This document shows positions 25,073 through 32,764 of a stretch of 64,000 bases of DNA, piece after piece. The stretch spans positions 558,001-622,000 of the forward strand of contig NZ_JFYN01000034.1 in assembly GCF_000631985.1 (NCBI RefSeq), in the 5' to 3' direction. Made by a program: the position numbers and the translations under genes. Below the pieces are notes generated by a model. The model had not been told where the DNA came from and searched no databases. It saw nothing but the letters and a program-made list of their open reading frames with translations. Within the stretch, counting starts at the first letter, position 1, and each line of letters starts with the position of its first letter. The DNA is from Pseudomonas sp. RIT288. Its GTDB lineage: Bacteria > Pseudomonadota > Gammaproteobacteria > Pseudomonadales > Pseudomonadaceae.

Positions 25073-25149
25073 GCACCAGTAGCTCAGCTGGATAGAGTAC
25101 TGCCCTCCGAAGGCAGGGGTCGTGGGTTCGAATCCCGCCTGGTGCGCCA
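25073..25149 (+). tRNA. tRNA-Arg (anticodon CCG)
   Basis: A full cloverleaf of 77 nt: acceptor stem GCACCAG/CTGGTGC, D arm, anticodon stem CTGCC/GGCAG around loop CTCCGAA with anticodon CCG, and T arm GTGGG-TTCGAAT-CCCGC. The 3' CCA is encoded. It reads the CGG arginine codon. No duplicated 3' end or integrase gene nearby suggests use as an integration site. Confidence 0.97.
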
Positions 25150-25165
25150 TGAATTGAAACGAGAA

Positions 25166-25197
25166 AGCCCCGGACTGTGATGGTCCGGGGCTTTTTT
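25166..25197 (+). terminator. Terminator after tRNA-Arg
   Basis: AGCCCCGGAC, 7-nt loop, GTCCGGGGCT followed by TTTTT: a perfect 10-bp stem 17 bp after the tRNA. Confidence 0.93.
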
Positions 25198-25225
25198 GTG
25201 GGCGCCGTGTTTCATGCGACGACGG

Positions 25226-25456
25226 TCACTCCGTCGTCCAGTCAAACTCGTCGTAATCGTCGTCTTCCTCTTCTTCCCCAACCTCCTCAAAAACCTCGTC
25301 TTCTTCCACGACGTCTTCTTCCGACTGGTTCAGCAGAAACTCCTTGCGCGCCTCGGTAATCGCGCGCCGCATCTCCTCGCCCTTCTGCGGGCAGTTGAGG
25401 AGTTGGGCGATGCGGTCGATTTTTGCTGCCACTTTGTTCTCCAGCGCTTCAGCCAT
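25226..25456 (-). CDS. Hypothetical small protein with acidic tail
   Basis: Not recognised. From the ATG at 25456 it has 76 residues; the frame is open further to a TTG at 25492. The first half is a charged helix-rich region (NKVAAKIDRIAQLLNCPQKG). The last 30 residues are almost all glutamate and aspartate (for example EEEEDDDYDEFDW). This shape recalls small adaptor or DNA-mimic-like proteins, but no function can be assigned. It is read toward the tRNA terminator and follows the anti-sigma gene in the same direction after a 56-bp gap, so it may be the last gene of that operon. Confidence 0.55.
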   Translation of the reverse strand: MAEALENKVAAKIDRIAQLLNCPQKGEEMRRAITEARKEFLLNQSEEDVVEEDEVFEEVGEEEEDDDYDEFDWTTE

Positions 25457-25512
25457 GGCCCGATAGTGCGCGTTTTTGCCGGGCAATGCCAAATGGCTGG
25501 GCGAACAGGCGG

Positions 25513-26112
25513 TCAGTTCTGGCGGATTTTTTCGAGTCGCAGGTCGAGGTCCACGCCGGGGTAGCGTTTGTGCAGATCGTTGTACAAAGCATCAGCGGCT
25601 TGCGACTGGCCGGAGTCGCGCAGGCGCAGGACTTCGCGTAGTTGCGTATCGAGGCCGTTGGCCGGGGCGGCGGCGCGTTTGCTGAGTTTGGCTTGGTCGT
25701 CGCTGATCGCGTCGCTTTGCATCGGCGCGGCCATTTCCATCATCGGTGCCGGCGCGGACATGGCCGCAGCGGGCGGAGCGGCCAGTGATTGCGCTTCCGG
25801 GGCTTGCTTGCGCGCCAGCGGCGCGGCCGGTTTGGCGGCCGGTGCGAAGTCGAATTGCCGTTGTGGCTCGGGCGCGCGTTGCACCAGTGACAGCATCAGT
25901 GCCACACCGACCAGGCTGGCGAATGCGACCTGCCAACGCGGCTTCTGGCAGGCCTGCAGCCAGCGTTGCCACAGGCTTGGCTTGGGCGCCGGGGCTGCGC
26001 GGCGGGCAGCGGCGAGAATCAGCGCATCGAGCTGCTCTGACGGCTCGCCGGTGTGTTGCTCGCGATAATGCTTGAGCAGTTGTTCTTCGGGTGTCTGGCG
26101 GGCGTCAGTCAT
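25513..26112 (-). CDS. Putative anti-sigma factor (single-pass membrane protein)
   Basis: A 199-residue protein whose start overlaps the stop of the ECF sigma gene by 4 bp (ATGA). It has a cytoplasmic N-terminal part of about 55 residues, one membrane helix near residues 57-77 (VAFASLVGVALMLSLVQ), a low-complexity Ala/Pro/Met periplasmic region, and a small C-terminal helical part (LREVLRLRDSGQSQAADALY). This layout and the gene order fit a transmembrane anti-sigma factor, but no zinc-binding HxxxCxxC motif is present, so the mechanism would differ from ZAS-type proteins. Confidence 0.65.
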   Translation of the reverse strand: MTDARQTPEEQLLKHYREQHTGEPSEQLDALILAAARRAAPAPKPSLWQRWLQACQKPRWQVAFASLVGVALMLSLVQRAPEPQRQFDFAPAAKPAAPLARKQAPEAQSLAAPPAAAMSAPAPMMEMAAPMQSDAISDDQAKLSKRAAAPANGLDTQLREVLRLRDSGQSQAADALYNDLHKRYPGVDLDLRLEKIRQN

Positions 26113-26720
26113 GTCAGTACCTCCTCGGCCAGCAGCCGACGCAGTTTTTGCTGGGCATAGCGCAAGCGGCTCTTGACGGTTTCCAGCGGTGTTTCGGTGA
26201 GGCTGGCGATTTGCGCCAGGTCGAGGTCGCCGTGGGCGCGCAGCAGGAACACTTCGCGCTGATCGGCAGGCAGGGTTTGCAGAGCGCTTTCCAGGCGCTG
26301 GCTGTCGCGGCTGAGGTTCAGCAATTGTTCGGGGTCATTGGTCTCGTCGCCAATCGCATGCAGCTGTTCGTCGTAGCTGTCGTGCAGCGGCTGATGCACG
26401 CCGTGTTTGCGCCAGTGATCGATCAGCCGATTGCGGGCAATCTGGAACAGCCATGTACGAAACGTCGCCCGTCCTTGTGGCTGACTGGCGCTGCGGATCA
26501 GGCTCAGCCAAGTGTCCTGAAACACTTCGTCAGCCAGTTCCGGTTTGCCGCTCAATCCGAGCAGAAACCGATACAAACCTTGGCGATGACGGGCGTACAA
26601 GATCTCGAACGCCGCACTGTCGCCTTCGCGATAACGCGCCAGCAGCGCTTCATCGCTGCTGGCGGCCAGGCTGTCTGGCGTAGCAAACAGCTGACTGATG
26701 AAGCCTTTCAATCGGCTCAC
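26109..26720 (-). CDS. ECF-type RNA polymerase sigma factor
   Basis: A 203-residue sigma-70 family member of the extracytoplasmic-function class. Region 2 contains LYARHRQGLYRFLLGLSG and DEVFQDTWLSLIRSAS, then FRTWLFQIARNRLIDHWRK. Region 4 contains LPADQREVFLLRAHGDLDLA and the helix-turn-helix TPLETVKSRLRYAQQKLRR. The start is a GTG at 26720 that overlaps the VWA gene stop, so translation is probably coupled. It is followed by the putative anti-sigma gene. The regulon is unknown; the upstream VWA lipoprotein may be part of the signal pathway. Confidence 0.9.
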   Translation of the reverse strand: MSRLKGFISQLFATPDSLAASSDEALLARYREGDSAAFEILYARHRQGLYRFLLGLSGKPELADEVFQDTWLSLIRSASQPQGRATFRTWLFQIARNRLIDHWRKHGVHQPLHDSYDEQLHAIGDETNDPEQLLNLSRDSQRLESALQTLPADQREVFLLRAHGDLDLAQIASLTETPLETVKSRLRYAQQKLRRLLAEEVLT

Positions 26721-28405
26721 TATTCAATCCGTCGCTCAGTGGGCAGCGCATTCAATGCGGTTGAGGTGCGCAGGCTTTGCGCCAATTCGACCAGTTGCAC
26801 GAACTCGTTGCGCAAGCCGAAGCGGTCGTCGCCGCGAGCGCCTCGGGCCAGTGCCTCGGTGTCTTTCAGGCCAAAGTCGCCGATATAACGACCGTCCTTC
26901 AGTTGCTGGGAAAACGCCGCCACCGCCGCCGCAAAACGCAGATCCTCGCTGGCCGGTGCAACCTGATTGGCAATCGGCCGCTCGATCAGCAGACTTTTCC
27001 CACCTTCAGGCTGTTGATAACGCACACGCAGCATCGCCAATTCTCCATCCTTCGCAGCAACCACCTTCTCCGATTTAGCGTAGCGCAGCGGTTCCAGCCA
27101 GCCCTTCTCACCTGCCGGGACAATTTCATACAGTGCGGTCACCGTGTGTCCTGCGCCGACTTCACCGGCATCGACCTTGTCGTTACTGAAATCCTCACGC
27201 TTCAAGGCGCGGTTTTCGTAGCCGAGCAGGCGATATTCGCTGACCTGCGCCGGGTTGAACTCCACCTGCAATTTGACGTTTTTCGCCACCACCGCCAGGG
27301 TCGAACCGAGTTGATCCACCAGCACTTTGCGCGCCTCGCGCAGGTTGTCGATGTAGGCGTAGTTGCCGTCACCGGCGTCGGCCAGTTGTTCCATCAAGTG
27401 CTCATTGTAGTTATCCACACCGAAACCCAGGGTGGTCAGGGAAATCCCGGTTTTACGTTTATCCACAGCCATTTGTTTGAGGCTGTCGAAGTCGCTGATG
27501 CCGACGTTGAAGTCACCGTCGGTGGCCAACAGGATACGGTTGATGCCTTTGGGGATGAACGCCTGCTGCGCCATTTGATAGGCCAGTTCGATGCCCGACG
27601 CACCAGCGGTTGAACCGCCTGCGGTCAATTGCTCGATGGCTGTGCGAATTTTCGCTTTATCACGTCCGGAAGTCGGCTCCAGCACCACGCGGGATTCGCC
27701 GGCATACACCACCAGCGAAACCCGGTCCTGCTCGCGCAATTGATCGACCAATAGTTTCAATGTGCTTTTGACCAGCGGCAGCCCTTCGCGGCGATCCATC
27801 GAACCGGACACATCCACCAGAAACACCAGATTCGCCGGGGCCAGTTCTGCCACAGCCCGGTCGGACGCCTTGATGCCGATCCGCAGCAGACGGGTGTGCG
27901 GATTCCACGGGGTGGCGGCCAGTTCGGTGGTTACGCCGAATGGCGAGCCGTCGCTGGGCAGCGCGTAGTTATAGGGAAAGTAATTGACCATCTCTTCCAG
28001 TCGCACCGCGCCTTCAGGTGGCAATCGCCCTTGATTGAGCAAACGCCGGACGTTGGCGTAGGCGCCCGTATCGACGTCAGCGCTGAAGGTCGAGACCGGG
28101 GCCTCGGTCACGCTGTGAATCGGGTTGTCGGCCAGCGCCTGATACTGCTCGCGCTGCTCGTCGCGATAGCCTTGTGGATAACTTTCCCTCGCCGGCATCG
28201 CCGCGAAACTCGTCATTGGCGCCGGTCGCGCACTGCGCTTGGCCAGCGCACTGTCGGCAACGAGCGCCTCATGCTGAATCGACGCCTGTGGCTGGGCCGG
28301 CGCCGGGACGGCAGCCGATTCGGGATTGGAAGACACGCCGCAACCGGCGACGGTCAACAACACACCGACGGCAACGGGTCGCAGAAAAGGCAGGGAGCGG
28401 GACAT
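26720..28405 (-). CDS. VWA-domain lipoprotein (YfbK-like, DUF3520)
   Basis: A 561-residue predicted lipoprotein. It starts at ATG 28405; the signal peptide ends at a lipobox VAGC (cysteine about residue 22). After a low-complexity linker there is a von Willebrand N-terminal extension (VNYFPYNYALP), then a VWA domain with an intact MIDAS motif LVDVSGSM near residue 203, and a C-terminal DUF3520-type region. VWA domains bind metal and partner proteins. Its gene leads an operon with an ECF sigma factor and anti-sigma protein, with a 3-bp overlap, which suggests envelope sensing. The ligand is unknown. Confidence 0.85.
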   Translation of the reverse strand: MSRSLPFLRPVAVGVLLTVAGCGVSSNPESAAVPAPAQPQASIQHEALVADSALAKRSARPAPMTSFAAMPARESYPQGYRDEQREQYQALADNPIHSVTEAPVSTFSADVDTGAYANVRRLLNQGRLPPEGAVRLEEMVNYFPYNYALPSDGSPFGVTTELAATPWNPHTRLLRIGIKASDRAVAELAPANLVFLVDVSGSMDRREGLPLVKSTLKLLVDQLREQDRVSLVVYAGESRVVLEPTSGRDKAKIRTAIEQLTAGGSTAGASGIELAYQMAQQAFIPKGINRILLATDGDFNVGISDFDSLKQMAVDKRKTGISLTTLGFGVDNYNEHLMEQLADAGDGNYAYIDNLREARKVLVDQLGSTLAVVAKNVKLQVEFNPAQVSEYRLLGYENRALKREDFSNDKVDAGEVGAGHTVTALYEIVPAGEKGWLEPLRYAKSEKVVAAKDGELAMLRVRYQQPEGGKSLLIERPIANQVAPASEDLRFAAAVAAFSQQLKDGRYIGDFGLKDTEALARGARGDDRFGLRNEFVQLVELAQSLRTSTALNALPTERRIE

Positions 28406-28480
28406 GGGGGCTGACCTCGGGATGAAAAGTGATCCATTCATCCACTGAGACGGGCAGCCCCTTCAGATCGGGTTAAACGC

Positions 28481-28500
28481 CGCTGAAAATATTTTCAGCG
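28481..28500. terminator. 20-bp perfect palindrome, possible terminator
   Basis: CGCTGAAAATATTTTCAGCG is an uninterrupted palindrome that includes the stop codon of the YbhB-like gene (28495-28497). It lies between that gene and the VWA lipoprotein promoter, so it could also be a regulator site. Confidence 0.45.
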
Positions 28501-29055
28501 GTGATAACGCCGCACCACGCTGCTGTTACGCAGTACGTGGCCTTTGATCTTGTCCATCAACTCGGCGCGGGTCAGGCCGGCGGGCAAAGCGTCCGGGGCC
28601 AGATCAAGGGCGTAGATCTGAATGATGTAGTGGTGCGCGCTGTCGCCAACCGGCGGGCATGGCCCGATGTAATGGGTGGTGCCTTTGGTGTTGGTACCGC
28701 CCACGCCTTCGAGACTGGATTTGGCGCCGACGCCGGCCGGGATCTGCCGGGTAGTGGCCTTGATGCCGTAGTGAATCCAGTGATCGACGCCAGCACCTTT
28801 CTGGCCGTCCGGGTCATGCATGACGATCGCGTAGCTCAGAGTGCCGGCAGGCCCCGCGTTCCAGGCGAGTGCCGGGGACTGGTTCTTGCCACCGCAACCG
28901 GCCGCATCGCTCGCGGCGGCCGAGGTGAACAGGCGATTGTCCGAGACACCGGGGATGTCGAGGGTAAAGCGCTCGGCCGCCTGCGCCGGAAACTGCACGC
29001 AAAGGGCGACGGCGACGGCCGCCAGCCAAGGGTTGAGAGAGGTCAATCGGGTCAT
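28495..29055 (-). CDS. YbhB/YbcL family (PEBP) periplasmic protein
   Basis: A 186-residue protein with a cleavable signal peptide (cleavage about AQA-AERFTL, residue 26). The mature part is a phosphatidylethanolamine-binding/Raf-kinase-inhibitor-like domain, with the ligand-site segments MHDPDG and GVDHWIHYGI and GPCPPVGDSAHHYIIQIYAL. Function in bacteria is unknown. It starts at ATG 29055 and is divergent from the Rieske-FAD reductase across 139 bp; the longer upstream frame runs through that promoter region and was rejected. Confidence 0.85.
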   Translation of the reverse strand: MTRLTSLNPWLAAVAVALCVQFPAQAAERFTLDIPGVSDNRLFTSAAASDAAGCGGKNQSPALAWNAGPAGTLSYAIVMHDPDGQKGAGVDHWIHYGIKATTRQIPAGVGAKSSLEGVGGTNTKGTTHYIGPCPPVGDSAHHYIIQIYALDLAPDALPAGLTRAELMDKIKGHVLRNSSVVRRYHR

Positions 29056-29194
29056 TCCGGGAGTACCTTGTGCGGTTGGGCCTTCGTCGGCCTGCAAACT
29101 ATAGCTGTACCGTTCGTAGCTTGGCAGTGGCAATTGGCTGAACCTCGCACTGCGGCGCAAACTCGTAAGAGAAATGCCTGTCAGGAGCACGAAC

Positions 29195-30718
29195 ATGAGC
29201 CTGCACCGTGTCGCCCTTTTCGCCGATGTCCCCGAAGACCGTGGCCTGCAAGTCGAAATCGGCGACTGCGAGATTGTCCTGCTCCACGCCAATGGCCAAC
29301 TGCGCGCATTTCAAGGCGAATGCCCACATGCCGGGGCGCCACTGGCTGACGGCGCGCTGTGCAACGGACGCCTGATCTGCCCTTGGCACAAAGCCGCGTT
29401 TCGCGCCGAAGACGGCGCGTTGTGCGAACCACCAGCCCTCGACAGCCTCAAGCGTTACCCGCTGGAGCTACGCGGCGAGGAAGTCTGGGTCGATGATCAA
29501 CCGCTGCCGGATGCGCACACGCCTCCGACCGATGATTCGCGCACCTTTGTGATTGTCGGCGCAGGTGCAGCGGGCACGGCATGTGCGGCAGCTCTGCGGG
29601 AGAAAGGTTTCGGTGGCCGGATCATCATGCTCGACCGCGAAGCGGACGCCGGTTACGACCGCACAGTGCTGAGCAAATTCGTCCTCGCCGGCGAGATGTC
29701 GGCGCAGGAAACTCCGCCACTGCGCGATGAAGATTTTTATCAAGAGCAGCGCATTGAACGCCGACAAGGCGAAATCACTGCCCTCGACGCTTCAGCGAAA
29801 ACCCTGCATTTGAACGACGGCCAATCCCTGCGCTACGACGCCGCAGTGCTCGCCACCGGCGGCGAGCCCAATCCGCTGCAACTACCCGGCGCTGACCTGC
29901 CGCAGGTGTTCGTCCTGCGCTCGAAAGCCCAGGCCGAACAGATCATGCGCACCGCCAAACCCGAGCAGCGGGCGCTGATCATCGGCGACAGCTTTATCGC
30001 CCTCGAATGCGCCTCGGCCCTGCGCCAATTCGGCCTCGACGTCACAGTCATTGCCCGCCACGCCATTCCGTTTGCCGCGCAATTCGGCGAAGCGGTGGGC
30101 AAGGCGATCCGTGCGTTGCATGAACAGCACGGGGTGAAATTCATCACCGATCACGAAGCCAGGGAAATCACCGGCGAGGGCAAGGTCGAGGCGGTGCTGT
30201 TGGACAATGGCTTACGCGTTTCGGCGGATCTGGTGCTGGCGGGGATCGGCGTGCGCCCAGCGACAGGAGCCTTCGCTTCACTGCCAAGGGAGAAGGATCA
30301 ATCGCTGCGTGTCGATGCCGGCCTGCGGGTCTGCGAAGGCCTCTGGGCAATTGGCGATATCGCCACGTTCACCCTGAGCGGCCAGCCGCAGCGCATCGAA
30401 CATTGGCGCCTGGCCCAGCAGCACGCACGCATCGCTGCCGCCAACATGTTGGGCGCCGATGAGCATTATCTGGATGTGCCGTTTTTCTGGACCTGGCACT
30501 TCGGCAGGAACTACGACTACCTTGGCCATGCCAGTCAGTGGGATGAAATCGAGTTCAACGGCGAACCCGAGCATCCGCCCTTCATCGGCCTGTTCGGCCA
30601 CAACGGCGTGGTGGTCGCCGCCGTGGCCTGCGAGGAAGAGCGGGCCATGGCGATGCTCGCCGAGCGGATGAAACAACCGCTGGCGATGGAAGAAGCTTGG
30701 GAGCTGATTCGCCGCTGA
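29195..30718 (+). CDS. Rieske-domain FAD-dependent NAD(P)H oxidoreductase (AIF-like)
   Basis: A 507-residue two-part redox protein. The N-terminal Rieske domain has ligands CPH (C43, H45) and CPWH (C62, H65) for a [2Fe-2S] cluster. The rest is a pyridine-nucleotide-disulfide oxidoreductase: FAD-binding FVIVGAGAAGTACAAALRE near residue 118, a second nucleotide site IIGDSFIALECASAL near residue 265, and the FAD-contact GLWAIGDIATF near residue 385. It resembles ferredoxin reductases fused to a Rieske domain (AIFL group). It probably passes electrons from NAD(P)H to an unknown acceptor. The ATG at 29195 has an AGGAGC site. Its stop codon begins a heptamer repeat array. Confidence 0.88.
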   Translation: MSLHRVALFADVPEDRGLQVEIGDCEIVLLHANGQLRAFQGECPHAGAPLADGALCNGRLICPWHKAAFRAEDGALCEPPALDSLKRYPLELRGEEVWVDDQPLPDAHTPPTDDSRTFVIVGAGAAGTACAAALREKGFGGRIIMLDREADAGYDRTVLSKFVLAGEMSAQETPPLRDEDFYQEQRIERRQGEITALDASAKTLHLNDGQSLRYDAAVLATGGEPNPLQLPGADLPQVFVLRSKAQAEQIMRTAKPEQRALIIGDSFIALECASALRQFGLDVTVIARHAIPFAAQFGEAVGKAIRALHEQHGVKFITDHEAREITGEGKVEAVLLDNGLRVSADLVLAGIGVRPATGAFASLPREKDQSLRVDAGLRVCEGLWAIGDIATFTLSGQPQRIEHWRLAQQHARIAAANMLGADEHYLDVPFFWTWHFGRNYDYLGHASQWDEIEFNGEPEHPPFIGLFGHNGVVVAAVACEEERAMAMLAERMKQPLAMEEAWELIRR

Positions 30719-30778
30719 ATGCTGATTGCCGATTGCCGATTGCCGATTGCTGAATGCTGAATGCTGAATGCTGAATGC
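30716..30778. repeat. Heptamer tandem array, 9 units
   Basis: Nine contiguous 7-mers of consensus YGAWTGC: TGAATGC, TGATTGC, CGATTGC x3, TGAATGC x4. The first triplet is the stop codon of the oxidoreductase gene. A REP hairpin follows at once. Confidence 0.92.
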
Positions 30779-30785
30779 TGAACAA

Positions 30786-30864
30786 TGTAGGAGCTGCCGA
30801 AGGCTGCGATCTTTTGATCTTTAAAATCAAAATCAAAAGATCGCAGCCTTCGGCAGCTTCTACA
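30786..30864. repeat. REP-like hairpin
   Basis: TGTAGGAGCTGCCGAAGGCT and its inverted copy around an A/T-rich centre; ends between convergent Rieske-FAD and pgaD genes. Confidence 0.85.
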
Positions 30865-30877
30865 GGGGCGTCGTCGT

Positions 30878-31411
30878 TCAGGTGGGGCGATTCACCGGGT
30901 CGCGATTGTCATCATCCTCGGCGTGCAGAAAGATCACCCGCGGATGTTCAAGTGGCGCCAGCGCTGGCGGTAGCTCCGCAGGCTCGATCGGACGCAAGTT
31001 CAGCACCACATGGCTGATATCGCCCTCCTGATCGTTGTGGATAGTCATCACTCCAGGGGTCCGCAGCTTCTCCAGGCGGTCATCGCACAGGCGGAAGCTC
31101 TTGCTCAGCCCTTCATCATCGACCACCGGTGCCGGCAAGCGACGCTGGGCGAAGCTTCTGCTTTTGCGCTGCTGATAACGCGCCCAACCAATCAGAATCA
31201 CCGCGTTGACCAGCGCCACCCACAGGTAGATCTGCAAGGTGCCGAGGGCTTCAAACGCCGAGTTGTCGATGCGAGGCCCACCGGCGTGGGTCTCGATCAA
31301 CGGCCACAATCCGCGGATCAGCAGAAACAGCAGGCCGACCCAGGCCAGCACGGTGAGGACCACATCGACCACCACCAGGAAGGGCCGCTGCCGGGTCCGG
31401 ATGATTTTCAT
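30878..31411 (-). CDS. pgaD: PNAG synthase accessory protein PgaD
   Basis: A 177-residue inner-membrane protein that associates with PgaC and, in E. coli, helps c-di-GMP activate it. Two hydrophobic segments are seen near residues 13-33 and 58-78, followed by a cytoplasmic tail. The tail is longer than in E. coli PgaD (about 137 residues). It is the last pga gene and its start overlaps the pgaC stop by 4 bp. PgaD sequences diverge strongly, so the call depends on operon position. Confidence 0.85.
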   Translation of the reverse strand: MKIIRTRQRPFLVVVDVVLTVLAWVGLLFLLIRGLWPLIETHAGGPRIDNSAFEALGTLQIYLWVALVNAVILIGWARYQQRKSRSFAQRRLPAPVVDDEGLSKSFRLCDDRLEKLRTPGVMTIHNDQEGDISHVVLNLRPIEPAELPPALAPLEHPRVIFLHAEDDDNRDPVNRPT

Positions 31412-32763
31412 TTGATGACCTCCTCTTCGTCGTCGCCAACCGGCTTGATGCCGCGGTCAGGGCTGACCCAACGCGCACGCTTCTGATGTTGGCCAAACAG
31501 AACCTTGGGAAAACTGACCAATGTGGTGAGCAGGCTTACCAGCCAGAACGCGATCGGGTACCAGACCACCCAGAACATGGTTCTGCCCAGACCCGGTTCG
31601 TAGCGCCGGTCGATGATGATGCTGACGGCGAACTGCACCAGGCAGACGATCGCCAGCAGCAATCCGGTGAACGCCGGCGGCATCAGGTGATGCACGGCAA
31701 TCGATTCCGGCATGACCACGAACTTGCCGACGCCCCAGAAAATCACCGACAGCAGGAACGTGAAGGCCCACCCGGTCGACAGGCAATATTCGAACAGCAA
31801 TGGCCACAGGTAACGATGGCGGTACTGCCAGATGCCGCGAATGTTCTTGAACAGCACCTCGGCACCGCCCTGGGCCCAGCGCAGGCGCTGCTTCCACAGA
31901 CCGCGCAGGGTTTCCGGCATGAGGATCCAGCACAGCGCGCGCGGCTCGTAGAAGATGCTCCAGTGATCGAGTTGCAGCTTCCAGCTGATGTCGATGTCTT
32001 CGGTGATCATGTCCGGGCTCCAGTAGCCAACCCGGTTCAACGCGGTACGGCGGAACGCGACGATGACGCCGGACACGGTAAAGATCCGCCCGAACACCCG
32101 TTGCGTGCGCTTGATCAGGCCGATGATCGACGAGAACTCACCGACCTGCACCCGCCCGACCAGGGTCGAACGTGTGCGAATCCGTGGGTTGCCGGTCACC
32201 GCGCCCAGCCGGGCGTTGTCGAGCATCGGCGCCACCAGATAGGCCGCCGTGTTAGGCGCCAGCAGCGCGTCGCCGTCGATGCACACCAGATATTCGCTGC
32301 GCGCAGCAATGGCACCCATGCGCAGGGCAACGGCCTTGCCCTGGTTTTCCGCCAGGTGCAGCACCCGCAGGCGTGGGTCTTCCTGGGCGAGCCGGTCGAG
32401 CACTTCGGCGGTGTTGTCCTTGGAGCCGTCGTTGATCGCGATGACTTCGATGTTCGGATAGTGCTGGGCCAGCGCCGCGTGAATGGTGTCGGCAGCGTTT
32501 TCGCCTTCGTTGTAGCAAGGGATCAGGATCGAGATCAGCGGCTCGCCTTCCAGTGGCGGCGGCAGGGTGTCGTCCTTCCACGGCCAGTGGCGTTCCCAGT
32601 GCAGCCAGAAATACAGGCCGCCGGCAATCCACAGACCGGACATGAACAACGGGTAGAAGAACACGAAGTCCATCAGAAACTGCCCGGTGACCAGGAAGAT
32701 CAACCCCAGCGGCACGCCGAGGACGAGCGCCAGAACAAGCAGGGCTAACAGTCTATCCAGCAT
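31408..32763 (-). CDS. pgaC: Poly-beta-1,6-N-acetylglucosamine synthase PgaC
   Basis: Membrane-bound family 2 glycosyltransferase of 451 residues that polymerises UDP-GlcNAc. Two N-terminal membrane helices precede the GT2 domain with ISILIPCYNEGENA, the DxD-type CIDGDALL, the catalytic TEDIDISW and the QRLRWAQGG (QxxRW) product-site motif; C-terminal membrane helices follow. The gene order pgaABCD is complete. Activity is likely linked to the c-di-GMP pool, to which the enzymes at 15-20 kb in this window may contribute. Confidence 0.95.
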   Translation of the reverse strand: MLDRLLALLVLALVLGVPLGLIFLVTGQFLMDFVFFYPLFMSGLWIAGGLYFWLHWERHWPWKDDTLPPPLEGEPLISILIPCYNEGENAADTIHAALAQHYPNIEVIAINDGSKDNTAEVLDRLAQEDPRLRVLHLAENQGKAVALRMGAIAARSEYLVCIDGDALLAPNTAAYLVAPMLDNARLGAVTGNPRIRTRSTLVGRVQVGEFSSIIGLIKRTQRVFGRIFTVSGVIVAFRRTALNRVGYWSPDMITEDIDISWKLQLDHWSIFYEPRALCWILMPETLRGLWKQRLRWAQGGAEVLFKNIRGIWQYRHRYLWPLLFEYCLSTGWAFTFLLSVIFWGVGKFVVMPESIAVHHLMPPAFTGLLLAIVCLVQFAVSIIIDRRYEPGLGRTMFWVVWYPIAFWLVSLLTTLVSFPKVLFGQHQKRARWVSPDRGIKPVGDDEEEVIK

Positions 32764-32764
32764 G

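Noticed and set aside
25073..25149. tRNA-Arg considered as the attachment site of an integrated element
   Set aside because: No integrase gene and no second copy of the tRNA 3' end in the window; both flanks look like ordinary chromosomal genes.
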